Part shown: positions 43,486 through 51,788 of the stretch, piece after piece
Layout: every line of letters starts with the position of its first letter
How positions within the stretch are numbered: the stretch's first letter is position 1
NCBI GenBank assembly: GCA_964586765.1
Contig: CAZPHN010000001.1
Location: 62,001 to 126,000, forward strand
Direction of reading: 5' to 3'
DNA length: 64,000 nt
Origin: UBA3263 sp964586765
Lineage (GTDB): Bacteria > Bacteroidota > Bacteroidia > Bacteroidales > Muribaculaceae
The notes under the pieces: generated by a model
What the model was told of the DNA's origin: nothing
Databases searched by the model: none
What the model saw: only the letters and a program-made list of their open reading frames with translations
Program-made: the position numbers and the translations under genes

Positions 43486-43746
43486 ATGGCACATAAGAAA
43501 GGTGTCGGCAGTTCTAAGAACGGTCGCGAATCAGAAAGCAAACGTCTGGGTGTTAAGATTTTTGGCGGTCAGTTCGCTAAAGCAGGTAACATCATCAAGC
43601 GTCAGCGTGGTACCGTCCACCATCCCGGTCTTAATGTAGGCATGGGTAAGGACCACACCCTCTACGCTCTCATTGACGGAACCGTCCTCTTCACCGAAGG
43701 CAAGAATGGTCGTCAGTTCATCAACGTTACTCCCATCGCAGAGTAA
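43486..43746 (+). CDS. rpmA: Large-subunit ribosomal protein bL27
   Basis: An 86-residue ribosomal protein near the peptidyl transferase centre. MAHKKGVGSSKNGRESESKR is the typical N terminus without the cleavable extension found in Firmicutes; KRQRGTVHHPGLNVGMGKDH is the core motif. It ends the rplU-rpmA operon before a strong hairpin. Confidence 0.97.
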   Translation: MAHKKGVGSSKNGRESESKRLGVKIFGGQFAKAGNIIKRQRGTVHHPGLNVGMGKDHTLYALIDGTVLFTEGKNGRQFINVTPIAE

Positions 43747-43772
43747 ATCTCTCCCCTACTAATCCGCAACTA

Positions 43773-43805
43773 AAACCGGCAGAAGTATTTGACTTCTGCC
43801 GGTTT
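43773..43805. terminator. Bidirectional hairpin between rpmA and the YjbR-like gene
   Basis: A perfect 14-bp stem, AAACCGGCAGAAGT (43773-43786) with ACTTCTGCCGGTTT (43792-43805), has a 5-nt loop. The T-run is short, but position between converging genes supports termination both ways. Confidence 0.8.
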
Positions 43806-43823
43806 CATTATATCGATATTAAA

Positions 43824-44177
43824 TCACTTCTTCCTCTTTGTGTATTTGGTTTTGACGAGGTCGTAGGCTCGCCGAACCAAAGTGAAGATATCGCTGTCAG
43901 GGATATCGCCGTTAAGATTTAGCTGAATCCAGTATTTTAAGCTCTGATTGAGAGGATTGCTGACTGAGGAATGATTTGACCGTATTTCTGCTATTTCATC
44001 AGGCGTAGACTTTACAGTCACATATGTGAAATCATCCATGTCGACAAAACAAAACATATGGTCAAGAATATAAAAAACCAATATGGAATCATAGCGTTTG
44101 GCAAACTTACCAAACGGAGTCTTTTCTGTCACTCCATCCATTGACAGGCAGAAATCTCTAAATTGCTCGATATTCAT
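43824..44177 (-). CDS. MmcQ/YjbR-family protein
   Basis: A 117-residue protein of the MmcQ/YjbR family, a CyaY-like fold often described as DNA-binding. Family marks are LSMDGVTEKTPFGKFAKRY, VKSTPDEIAEIR and NHSSVSNPLNQSLKYWIQL (the W...L pattern). Function is poorly defined in the family. It is the last gene of the thiD-to-yjbR group, 3 bp after the uvrA stop. Confidence 0.85.
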   Translation of the reverse strand: MNIEQFRDFCLSMDGVTEKTPFGKFAKRYDSILVFYILDHMFCFVDMDDFTYVTVKSTPDEIAEIRSNHSSVSNPLNQSLKYWIQLNLNGDIPDSDIFTLVRRAYDLVKTKYTKRKK

Positions 44178-44180
44178 TGG

Positions 44181-47009
44181 CTAACTAAGTAAAAATGGCG
44201 CGGTGGGTGATGAGGTCTGAGCAACAGCTTCCGGGGTACCTTCCGCTACAATCATTCCGCCTCGGTCTCCGCCTTCAGGTCCCATGTCGATTATCCAGTC
44301 TGCCTGATTAATCACATCGGTATTATGCTCGATTACAAGAACTGTGTTTCCTTTGTCAACAAGTTTATTCAGCAACTGCATCAGTGTCCGGATATCTTCG
44401 AAATGCAGCCCCGTTGTCGGCTCATCAAGAATAAACAGCGTCTTGCCTGTGTCTCGCTTTGCAAGCTCTGTAGCAAGCTTTACTCGCTGGTTCTCGCCGC
44501 CGCTAAGAGTACTTGACGGCTGCCCAAGTTTGATATAACCGAGCCCAACTTCCTGCAAAACTTTCAGCTTACGCAAGATTACCGGGGTATTTTCAAAAAA
44601 TTCTACTGCCTGATTTATGGTCATGTCCAATACATCGGCAATCGATTTTCCCTTAAATCTGACTTCAAGAGTCTCGCGATTATAACGTTTGCCCTGACAT
44701 TCCTCGCAAGGAACAAGGACGTCAGGAAGGAAATTCATTTCGATAGTCTTATAACCGTTACCTTTACACGTCTCGCAACGTCCGCCCTTAACGTTAAATG
44801 AGAAGCGTCCGGGCTTGTAACCGCGAATTTTTGCCTCGGGCAGATTGACATACAGTGAGCGGATATCGGAAAATACGCCGGTATATGTAGCAGGGTTGCT
44901 TCTCGGTGTACGACCTAAGGGAGTCTGGTCAACCGTCACGACCTTATCAATATTGTCTGCGCCATCAATATCCTTATAAGGTAGCGGAGCCTGCAGTGCA
45001 TGATAGAGTTTCTGTGTAAGTATAGGTCGAAGCGTTCCGTTGATAAGGGATGATTTTCCTGAACCGCTAACCCCACTGACAACTGTCAGTGTACCTAAAG
45101 GTAGTTTAAGTGTGACATCTTTAAGGTTATGTCCGGTAGCACCTATTAATGTAAGATATTTGCCGTTTCCGGGACGTCGCTCCGCGGGGATTTCGATTTT
45201 TTTACGTCCCGTCAAATAGTCTGCAGTAAGTGTTTTGGAACGTAACATCTGTTTCGGTGTACCTTGGAATACCACTTCCCCGCCCTTTCTTCCAGCAAGC
45301 GGACCAATATCTACAATATAATCGGCATCAAGCATGATATCCTTATCATGTTCAACAACGATGATAGAGTTATCGGCATCACGCAAACGCTTAAGCGAGT
45401 CAATAAGTCGGCGGTTGTCACGCTGATGCAAACCAATACTCGGTTCATCAAGGATATACAGCACATTCACAAGCTCTGAACCTAATTGTGTTGCAAGGCG
45501 TATGCGCTGACTCTCTCCGCCGCTCAAGGTTGCCGAGGCGCGCCCAAGCGACAGATATTCCAGACCTACGTCTTTTAGAAACCGTAATCTTGAAGTTATT
45601 TCCTTCAAAATTTCGTGAGCGATGACTCGCTGAGTCGGCGAAAGGATATTCTCCACACCATCGAGCCACTGAAGTAACGAGGAGATGTCCATTCTGCATA
45701 GGTGGGCAATATTCTTATCACCAATATAAAAATGGCGTGCCTCCAGATTCAGGCGGTCTCCGTTACACTCCGGACATACAACTCGGGTATAAAACTGATT
45801 GCTCCACGATTTCGCACCAAAATCGGCATCTTCCTCCTGCTGCATCTCAATATATTTGACAATGCCGTCATAAGTACGGAAATAGTTCCGCATACTCATG
45901 GTCTGATCGACAATGTCAAGTTTATCAGGACAACCGTATAAGACCTCGTTAAGGGCTTCCTCCGAAATATTCTCTACGGCAGTTTTAAGGGTGTAACCAT
46001 GACGTGCAAGCAAGGCTTCAAGCTGCTTGAAAATCATGGTCGGTTTACTCTTGCCGAGCGGTTCGATTGCTCCGGCAGCTATGCTGAGCTTTCGGTTAGG
46101 GATAACCTTGTCAATATCTATTACGTTAATCTCGCCAAGACCTTTACAGCACTCGCAAGCACCGAGCGGAGAGTTGAACGAGAAATTATGGGGGGCGGGC
46201 TCACGATAGCTGATTCCATTTTCAGCATCCATAAGGGTACGTGAAAAATAGTGAAGCTTATTATCATCATCAATATCACAGACAATCATCTGCTTGTCGC
46301 CTTGACGCAGCGTTGAACTGACCGATTCGCGTAAACGGGTTATATCCACATCCGTAACTTTCAGCTTGTCGACTACAAGCTCAATAGAGTGATTCTTGTA
46401 GCGGTCAAGCTTCATCCCGGGGGTGATTTCACGCATTTTGCCATCCACTCTGACGGTAATGTATCCTTTTTTCTGAAGCTGTTCAAAAAGCTCCTGATAG
46501 TGACCCTTTCGGTTCTTAATCAGTGGAGCGAGTAAGAGTATTTTATGTCCGTCGAAACGTTTGATTATAAGATCAACAATCTGTTCCTCTGAATACTTAA
46601 TCATAGGCTTACCGCTGATATAAGAGCGGGCTTCGCCTACACGAGCGTAGAGCAGACGCAAAAAGTCATACACTTCAGTTGTCGTCCCTATGGTAGAACG
46701 GGGATTGCGGTTTATGGTTTTCTGCTCAATGGCTATTACAGGACTCAGTCCGGTAATTAAATCGGCATCAGGACGCTCAAGTGAGCCGAGCATCTGTCGC
46801 GCATAACTTGAAAAGGTTTCAATATATCGGCGTTGCCCTTCGGCAAAAATAGTATCAAATGCCAGCGATGATTTTCCCGAACCACTCAGTCCGGTAATGA
46901 CCGTAAGCTTTCCGTGAGGAATCTCAACATCGATATTCTTTAGATTATGTACTCTTGCGCCCTTGACAATAAGTGATTCAAGGGCAGACTGAGATTTTTT
47001 CTTGCTCAT
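44181..47009 (-). CDS. uvrA: Excinuclease ABC subunit A
   Basis: A 942-residue nucleotide excision repair damage sensor, a dimeric ATPase with two ABC units. Walker A motifs are GLSGSGKSSLAFDTI near the N terminus and GVSGSGKSSLINGTL near residue 640. Signature motifs ATLSGGESQRIRLATQL and STLSGGENQRVKLATEL are present, and zinc-binding CxxC pairs include CECCKG, CPECNG, CETCKG and CEECQG. Length is normal. It overlaps the lytic transglycosylase gene by 4 nt. Confidence 0.97.
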   Translation of the reverse strand: MSKKKSQSALESLIVKGARVHNLKNIDVEIPHGKLTVITGLSGSGKSSLAFDTIFAEGQRRYIETFSSYARQMLGSLERPDADLITGLSPVIAIEQKTINRNPRSTIGTTTEVYDFLRLLYARVGEARSYISGKPMIKYSEEQIVDLIIKRFDGHKILLLAPLIKNRKGHYQELFEQLQKKGYITVRVDGKMREITPGMKLDRYKNHSIELVVDKLKVTDVDITRLRESVSSTLRQGDKQMIVCDIDDDNKLHYFSRTLMDAENGISYREPAPHNFSFNSPLGACECCKGLGEINVIDIDKVIPNRKLSIAAGAIEPLGKSKPTMIFKQLEALLARHGYTLKTAVENISEEALNEVLYGCPDKLDIVDQTMSMRNYFRTYDGIVKYIEMQQEEDADFGAKSWSNQFYTRVVCPECNGDRLNLEARHFYIGDKNIAHLCRMDISSLLQWLDGVENILSPTQRVIAHEILKEITSRLRFLKDVGLEYLSLGRASATLSGGESQRIRLATQLGSELVNVLYILDEPSIGLHQRDNRRLIDSLKRLRDADNSIIVVEHDKDIMLDADYIVDIGPLAGRKGGEVVFQGTPKQMLRSKTLTADYLTGRKKIEIPAERRPGNGKYLTLIGATGHNLKDVTLKLPLGTLTVVSGVSGSGKSSLINGTLRPILTQKLYHALQAPLPYKDIDGADNIDKVVTVDQTPLGRTPRSNPATYTGVFSDIRSLYVNLPEAKIRGYKPGRFSFNVKGGRCETCKGNGYKTIEMNFLPDVLVPCEECQGKRYNRETLEVRFKGKSIADVLDMTINQAVEFFENTPVILRKLKVLQEVGLGYIKLGQPSSTLSGGENQRVKLATELAKRDTGKTLFILDEPTTGLHFEDIRTLMQLLNKLVDKGNTVLVIEHNTDVINQADWIIDMGPEGGDRGGMIVAEGTPEAVAQTSSPTAPFLLS

Positions 47010-47965
47010 TTAGTCCATTTAGGGTTGTAAGTCTGATACGTTTGCTTTGAACGCAGTTGCGAATCAGACTTAGGAATCTTAACCTGATATGTTTTTCCGC
47101 TCTTATTGGTGAGTTTTTTGTCTCTTATCCATGGATTATACTCGCGCAGAGTCGCATAGTCAATTCCATGCTGAATTGCCCATGTAGCCCAATCTTCTAC
47201 CGGACCGTTGACGTTTTCGACAGTATAGGAGTATGGCTGATATAACTGATGGTCATTTATTATAAAACCATAGCCAGCTGGGTTCTCCATAATCATTTTC
47301 ATTGCCATCATGCGGTAAGGATAGCGTCTGGTTTCTTCCACAAGCCATAGGTCAAATGCAGAATCTACGCCCTGAGCGTTCAGCTCTTTGTCAATACGGG
47401 CTGTGCCGCCGTTATAGCTTGCGGCAACTGACTCCCATTTGCCATATTTGGCAAATGCGTTTCTAAAATACCGGCATGCAGCTTCAGTCTCCTTCTCAAC
47501 GTCATAACGTTCATCTACCTCATCGGTAACTTCCAGCCCATATTGTTTTGCCGTAGATGGCATGAACTGCCAGATGCCGACCGCTCCCGCTCCTGAACGT
47601 GCCAAAGGATTCAGATAGCTCTCGATGCAGGCAAGATACATAAAGTCAGGATGTATTCCGTTTTTCTTCAGGATAGGCTCCATAACGGGGAAATAACGGT
47701 TTGCGCGCTTGATGGTCAAGAGCGTGTTGCCATGGGTATAAATCATTGACGTAAGTTCTCGGTCAAGACGTTCTGCCATATCGACACGGTCAAGTAATAC
47801 TTTTTTTCCGTCAAACTCTACTGACTGTGGGATATCCGGATTAGGCACGCACAGAAAGGGCATGACTTCATCTGTGTGAGATGCCGTTGCTTCGATTTCA
47901 GTTGCAGATGAAGCGCATGCAGTTGTCAATGCGACTACAAGTACAGGGAAGTATCGTTTTTTCAT
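47006..47965 (-). CDS. Membrane-associated lytic transglycosylase (MltD-like)
   Basis: A 319-residue exported enzyme that cleaves peptidoglycan glycan strands. The N terminus is a signal with a possible lipobox (VVALTTACASS). The SLT domain (about 80-230) has the catalytic Glu in ACIESYLNPLARSGAGAVG and the marks GIWQFMPSTAKQYGL and VAASYNGGTARI. The end (TWAIQHGIDYATLREYNPWI, then TYQVKIP) looks like one LysM-type wall-binding unit, as in MltD. It overlaps uvrA and the DUF4924-type gene by 4 nt each. Its link to a repair gene looks like operon packing rather than shared function. Confidence 0.9.
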   Translation of the reverse strand: MKKRYFPVLVVALTTACASSATEIEATASHTDEVMPFLCVPNPDIPQSVEFDGKKVLLDRVDMAERLDRELTSMIYTHGNTLLTIKRANRYFPVMEPILKKNGIHPDFMYLACIESYLNPLARSGAGAVGIWQFMPSTAKQYGLEVTDEVDERYDVEKETEAACRYFRNAFAKYGKWESVAASYNGGTARIDKELNAQGVDSAFDLWLVEETRRYPYRMMAMKMIMENPAGYGFIINDHQLYQPYSYTVENVNGPVEDWATWAIQHGIDYATLREYNPWIRDKKLTNKSGKTYQVKIPKSDSQLRSKQTYQTYNPKWTK

Positions 47966-48519
47966 AAATCGGATGGGACAAAAAGCGGTTCCGTCTCGTT
48001 TTTGTGATAATATGCTGCCAAGGTCGCTATTAAAGATGTGATTTCATTAATTGCGCGGGAGGTTTCCTCCGAAACCTCCTTGCCCTGAAGTTTGAACATC
48101 AACATTCCGTAAAGGGCCGTAAAACATGTAGCGAGTTCATCCTCAGCGGCATCGCCAGCTTTTGCGCGAAGTTCTACAATATAAGGCAATACCTTATAAT
48201 ACAGTTCCTGATAACGATTGAACCGAGGGTCAGCAAGCAGTTGCTTGTGGAGTTCGGTCAGTTCGCCAAGTATATTGCGGTTAATCTGCAAATGACCTCG
48301 CTCGCTCACACCTTCACGACGCATCATGTCTATGAGTGAGTCATACCACTCATCCATCTCCTTGTGCTGTTCGGGTGTCAGCCCGTCAAATCTGTCGATT
48401 ATATTTTTACGAATTTTGTCAATATCAAGTCCGTTGGCTCGAATCATATCCTCAACCTGCCACATATAGAGCAGATATTCGGCAATATTTTCCTTTCGCT
48501 TCTTTGATGCAATTATCAT
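47962..48519 (-). CDS. DUF4924-type protein, function unknown
   Basis: A 185-residue soluble, helical protein. MIIASKKRKENIAEYLLYMWQVEDMIR and the pattern LYGMLMFKLQGKEVSEET match, to my recollection, the Bacteroidetes-specific DUF4924 family. It has no signal peptide or catalytic motif that I recognise. It overlaps its neighbours by 4 nt on both sides in the thiD-uvrA operon, so it is co-translated with the thiamine and lytic transglycosylase genes. Confidence 0.8.
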   Translation of the reverse strand: MIIASKKRKENIAEYLLYMWQVEDMIRANGLDIDKIRKNIIDRFDGLTPEQHKEMDEWYDSLIDMMRREGVSERGHLQINRNILGELTELHKQLLADPRFNRYQELYYKVLPYIVELRAKAGDAAEDELATCFTALYGMLMFKLQGKEVSEETSRAINEITSLIATLAAYYHKNETEPLFVPSDL

Positions 48520-49082
48520 TTGAATTTAACTATTGTGGCAACATTTTTCTTTACTGTCGCCGGGTTAGTATCTTTTGTCCACACAGAGCCCAGAAATGCA
48601 GCTCCGATAAAAGGATAACGCTTGAGGTTAGCAATCCGTTCAGCGGTAATGCCTCCAAGGGCGTAAACCTTCCCCTCCGGAATTGACATAAGTTCATTTT
48701 CCGAGAAATCTCCGCGATATCCCTCCTTGCTGATGCTCGGGAAAATGGGACTTAGAAGTGCGTAATCTGCCGGAAGTAACGTTTCGCTGACCGAATGACA
48801 TGACCGCGATATTAAACCATGTAGCGATGATGGCGGAACCGGGTTTCTTGCATTAAGATTAACTCCTAATTCAGGAAAATCCGCTACAAGGTCAAAATTA
48901 TCGTGAATCGTAATTCTCGGTCTGCAATCTAACGCAATATTGCTTATAATATTGTATAGGACACTACGCGAGCATCCCGGATGGCGAAGATGAACGCGGT
49001 CAATTCCCATTTCAAGCATAGCGGTTATTAGCTCGGACTCATCTTTACGCGGAAACTCGGGAGTGATGACAATCAGTCGCAT
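48516..49082 (-). CDS. ThiE/TenI-like thiamine phosphate synthase-family protein
   Basis: A 188-residue TIM-barrel protein like ThiE (joins the pyrimidine and thiazole parts of thiamine) or TenI (thiazole aromatase). LIVITPEFPR, GIDRVHLRHPG, RITIHDNFDLV, YALLSPIFPSISKEGYRG and YALGGITAERI line up with ThiE strands, but the canonical QLRxK and GPxFxTxTK motifs are altered and it is short (ThiE is about 210). Catalytic identity is therefore uncertain. It overlaps thiD by 10 nt, which supports thiamine metabolism. Confidence 0.78.
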   Translation of the reverse strand: MRLIVITPEFPRKDESELITAMLEMGIDRVHLRHPGCSRSVLYNIISNIALDCRPRITIHDNFDLVADFPELGVNLNARNPVPPSSLHGLISRSCHSVSETLLPADYALLSPIFPSISKEGYRGDFSENELMSIPEGKVYALGGITAERIANLKRYPFIGAAFLGSVWTKDTNPATVKKNVATIVKFK

Positions 49083-49882
49083 CCGAAATCGGTATTATAA
49101 AAATGATGAATCGGTCCGTGTCCATGTCCAATTCTATATGCAGCTCCGTTTAAAATTGCATTATATACATACTCCTTTGCTTTAGAAACAGCAGCTTGTA
49201 GCGTTTGTCCTTTCGCAAGGTTTGATGCTATTGCAGAACTGAGTGAACAGCCTGTACCATGTGTGTTTGGTGTGTCAACTGCGGGCATTTCCAAAGGTAC
49301 AATACTTCCGTCAGGCAGGAAAAGGAGGTCCTTCTTGTTCTCCTTGTCATCGCTGTCTCCACCCTTAATCAGTACGGCATTGCAACCGGTACCCATCAGT
49401 ACCCTACCCTGTTCAATCGGACTGGACTCTCCGGTAAGTACCTCTGCCTCCATACGGTTAGGAGTAATGAGTTCGGCAAGCGGGAAAAGTTCCCTGACCA
49501 TAATGTCAATGGCATCCTCCGATATAAGCCGACTGCCGGATGTTGACACCATAACAGGATCAATTACAAGATGGGCAACTTTGACACTCGACAATATATT
49601 TGCAACTTCATGGACAATTTCCGCACTGAAAAGCATACCGGTTTTTACTGCCAATGGACGTATATCCTGATAAACCATACGAATCTGCTCACGTACCATG
49701 GCGGGTGAGACACCTTCAACCGCGGAGACTCCCGTTGTGTTCTGTGCTGTTATACTTGTTATTGCAGCCATAGCGTAGCATCCGTGGGCGGATATTGCCT
49801 TAATATCAGCCTGAATGCCTGCGCCACCACTGCAATCTGAACCGGCAATTGTTAAAACCGGATATACTATTTTTTCATTCAT
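49073..49882 (-). CDS. thiD: Hydroxymethylpyrimidine/phosphomethylpyrimidine kinase
   Basis: A 269-residue kinase of the ribokinase fold that phosphorylates HMP and HMP-P for thiamine synthesis. PVLTIAGSDCSGGAGIQADIK is the N-terminal signature, VIDPVMVSTSGSRLI the middle one, and DTPNTHGTGCSLSSAIAS the catalytic/anion-hole motif. The frame is open to a GTG at 49903, but that lies upstream of the -7 element, so ATG 49882 is chosen, giving a leaderless mRNA. It heads an overlapping operon reaching the YjbR-like gene. Confidence 0.93.
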   Translation of the reverse strand: MNEKIVYPVLTIAGSDCSGGAGIQADIKAISAHGCYAMAAITSITAQNTTGVSAVEGVSPAMVREQIRMVYQDIRPLAVKTGMLFSAEIVHEVANILSSVKVAHLVIDPVMVSTSGSRLISEDAIDIMVRELFPLAELITPNRMEAEVLTGESSPIEQGRVLMGTGCNAVLIKGGDSDDKENKKDLLFLPDGSIVPLEMPAVDTPNTHGTGCSLSSAIASNLAKGQTLQAAVSKAKEYVYNAILNGAAYRIGHGHGPIHHFYNTDFGCD

Positions 49883-49888
49883 ATAGTG

Positions 49889-49896
49889 CAAATTTA
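49889..49896 (-). promoter_or_regulatory. -7 promoter element of the thiD operon (leaderless)
   Basis: On the minus strand this reads TAAATTTG and ends 6 bases before ATG 49882, so the predicted start site falls at the start codon. A convincing TTTG at the expected distance is not seen. Confidence 0.6.
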
Positions 49897-49980
49897 CACA
49901 CAAAAAGAGGTTTTACTATGTCAATTTAACATCATTTAACGTAAATTTTCAGCGAAAAAGCTGTTTTTTTTCAATTAAGC

Positions 49981-50011
49981 ATTGATATTCCGAAATTTAG
50001 GATTAACTTTG
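49981..50011 (+). promoter_or_regulatory. Promoter of the second HU gene
   Basis: TAACTTTG (50004-50011) is preceded at 19 bp by ATTG (49981-49984), one mismatch from TTTG. The leader would be about 30 nt. Confidence 0.65.
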
Positions 50012-50047
50012 CAGCAAATTTATAAATTACAAATTCTTTCACTTATT

Positions 50048-50320
50048 ATGAACAAAACTGAACTCGTAAATTCAATCGCCGAAAAGGCTGGTATCAGCAA
50101 GGTTGATGCTAAGAATGCTCTTAATGCCGCTATCGAATCAATCAGCGAAGCTCTCGCCAACAACGATAAGATTGCTCTTATCGGCTTCGGTACTTTCGCA
50201 GTAGTTGAGAAACCCGAACGTCAGGGCATCAACCCCCGCACCAAGGAAAAAGTTACTATCGCTGCCCGCAAGGCTGTTAAATTTAAAGCCGGTGCAGAAC
50301 TTGCTGAAAAGGTAAAATAA
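50048..50320 (+). CDS. HU-family DNA-binding protein
   Basis: A 90-residue nucleoid protein. MNKTELVNSIAEKAGISKVD is the classic HU opening and LIGFGTFAVVEKPERQGINP the beta-arm region with the conserved GFGTF and NP motifs. An in-frame TTG at 49982 would extend it, but that codon is in the promoter, so ATG 50048 is right. It is closer to canonical HU than the paralogue at 39124. Monocistronic: promoter before, terminator after. Confidence 0.96.
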   Translation: MNKTELVNSIAEKAGISKVDAKNALNAAIESISEALANNDKIALIGFGTFAVVEKPERQGINPRTKEKVTIAARKAVKFKAGAELAEKVK

Positions 50321-50343
50321 TCCACTCGGTTTTAGACCTTATA

Positions 50344-50377
50344 AATCCCGGACAATTAATTGCCCGGGATTATTTTT
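50344..50377 (+). terminator. Terminator after the second HU gene
   Basis: AATCCCGG (50344-50351) pairs with CCGGGATT (50364-50371), and the intervening CAATTAATTG can pair on itself to extend the stem. T5 follows at 50373-50377 and also supplies the -33 element of the next promoter. Confidence 0.82.
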
Positions 50378-50406
50378 GCTTATTTGATTTATTTTGCGTA
50401 AGTTTG
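50375..50406 (+). promoter_or_regulatory. Promoter of the aspartokinase operon
   Basis: TTTG (50375-50378), 20 bp, TAAGTTTG (50399-50406): a full match. The leader would be about 40 nt to ATG 50451. The -33 element again lies in a terminator T-tract. Confidence 0.78.
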
Positions 50407-50450
50407 CAGTCTAAATAATCTAAAAGAACGCGTTTATACTCTATATATAG

Positions 50451-51788
50451 ATGAAAGTACTCAAGTTTGGCGGCACATCAGTAGGAACGCCCCGGAGCCT
50501 ACAATGCGTTAAGTCCATCGTTGAGAACCAGTCAGAAGCATGTATTGTAACGGTTTCTGCACTTGGAGGCATAACCAACCGATTGATAGAATGTGGAAAT
50601 CGGGCGGCTAATGCCGATTGTTCATACCATGAGATTATTTCTGAGATACGCGAACGTCATAATAACGTTATAGACTGCGTATTACCTCAGGTGGCTATTC
50701 CGGAATGCAAGCAACAGGTTTCAGCTCTGATTGATGAGTTGGAAATGATATGCAATGCGGTTGCCCTGCTGCGTGAATTGACTCCGCGTAGTCTTGACCT
50801 TATTGAAAGCTACGGTGAGCGGATGTCATGTATAATTGTCAGCAAGATGATTTCCGGAGCTGTATTGCGCAATTCACTGGATTTTATTTGCACTCGCCAA
50901 CAATATGGCAAGAGTGTACTTGACCCCGAAACAACTTCCGCACGAATAAAAGAGATTTTTGCGCCATTAAAAGATGAAAAGGTAGTAGTAATTCCCGGAT
51001 TTATCTCAAAAGATAACGAGGGGCATATTTCTAATCTCGGACGTGGAGGTAGCGACTATACCGCTGCGATTATTGCAGCAGAGCTTAACGCGAGTGTATT
51101 GGAAATATGGACGGACGTAGATGGATTTATGACTGCTGACCCGCGAATTGTCAAAGATGCATTCGTAATCGACTCTCTTAGTTTTGTCGAAGCTATGGAG
51201 TTGTGCAATTTTGGCGCAAAAGTTGTTTATCCGCCCACTATTTATCCTGTTTTCTCCGCAAATATTCCTATTTTGATAAAAAATACGTTCAATGCGTCTG
51301 CAAAAGGTACCATGATTGCAGAAACTCAGTCACAAAGCGGAATAATTGGAGTCAGTGCGATTGCGAATACCTGTTTGGTCACCATAACGGGAGCTCCCGG
51401 AGAATGGAGTGACAGAATGATTAACTCTTTGTCACGTAACGGAGTAGAGACTCTTATGCCGAATGACCGTTGTCAGTGTGGTATTCACGAAGCGGACTCG
51501 GCGCGTGCGCTTGAAATTTTAAATGGGAAGTTTGCAGAGGAACTTGCTTCCGGTATGATAAGGATTGAGATTACTCATGATTTGTCGACAATAGCCATTA
51601 TTGGTCCTGTCACCGAGCAGTTGCTCCATAACGCAGCCGAGCAGTTTGCCGCAGCACTTAATTGTCAGGGTATTCCCGTAACATATTCTCCGCGGCGAGC
51701 ATCCCCCGGAGCTGTGGCATGTATGGTACCCCACTCTTTCCTCAATCAATCACTTAACGCAATTCACAACACATTCATAAAGCAATGA
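50451..51788 (+). CDS. lysC: Aspartate kinase (monofunctional)
   Basis: A 445-residue aspartokinase, first step to lysine, threonine and methionine. MKVLKFGGTSVG is the ATP-site opening; GRGGSDYTAAIIAAELNASV and WTDVDGFMTADPRIV are the substrate-site motifs. The C-terminal part (about 300-445) holds ACT domains (GVSAIANTCLVTITG, TIAIIGPVTEQLL) for feedback control. There is no homoserine dehydrogenase fusion, in contrast to ThrA. It overlaps sppA by 4 nt, heading a run of tightly packed genes. Confidence 0.93.
   Translation: MKVLKFGGTSVGTPRSLQCVKSIVENQSEACIVTVSALGGITNRLIECGNRAANADCSYHEIISEIRERHNNVIDCVLPQVAIPECKQQVSALIDELEMICNAVALLRELTPRSLDLIESYGERMSCIIVSKMISGAVLRNSLDFICTRQQYGKSVLDPETTSARIKEIFAPLKDEKVVVIPGFISKDNEGHISNLGRGGSDYTAAIIAAELNASVLEIWTDVDGFMTADPRIVKDAFVIDSLSFVEAMELCNFGAKVVYPPTIYPVFSANIPILIKNTFNASAKGTMIAETQSQSGIIGVSAIANTCLVTITGAPGEWSDRMINSLSRNGVETLMPNDRCQCGIHEADSARALEILNGKFAEELASGMIRIEITHDLSTIAIIGPVTEQLLHNAAEQFAAALNCQGIPVTYSPRRASPGAVACMVPHSFLNQSLNAIHNTFIKQ

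Noticed and set aside
49982..50047. N-terminal extension of the second HU protein to TTG 49982
   Set aside because: It covers the promoter (ATTG...TAACTTTG), and HU proteins begin exactly at MNKTEL.
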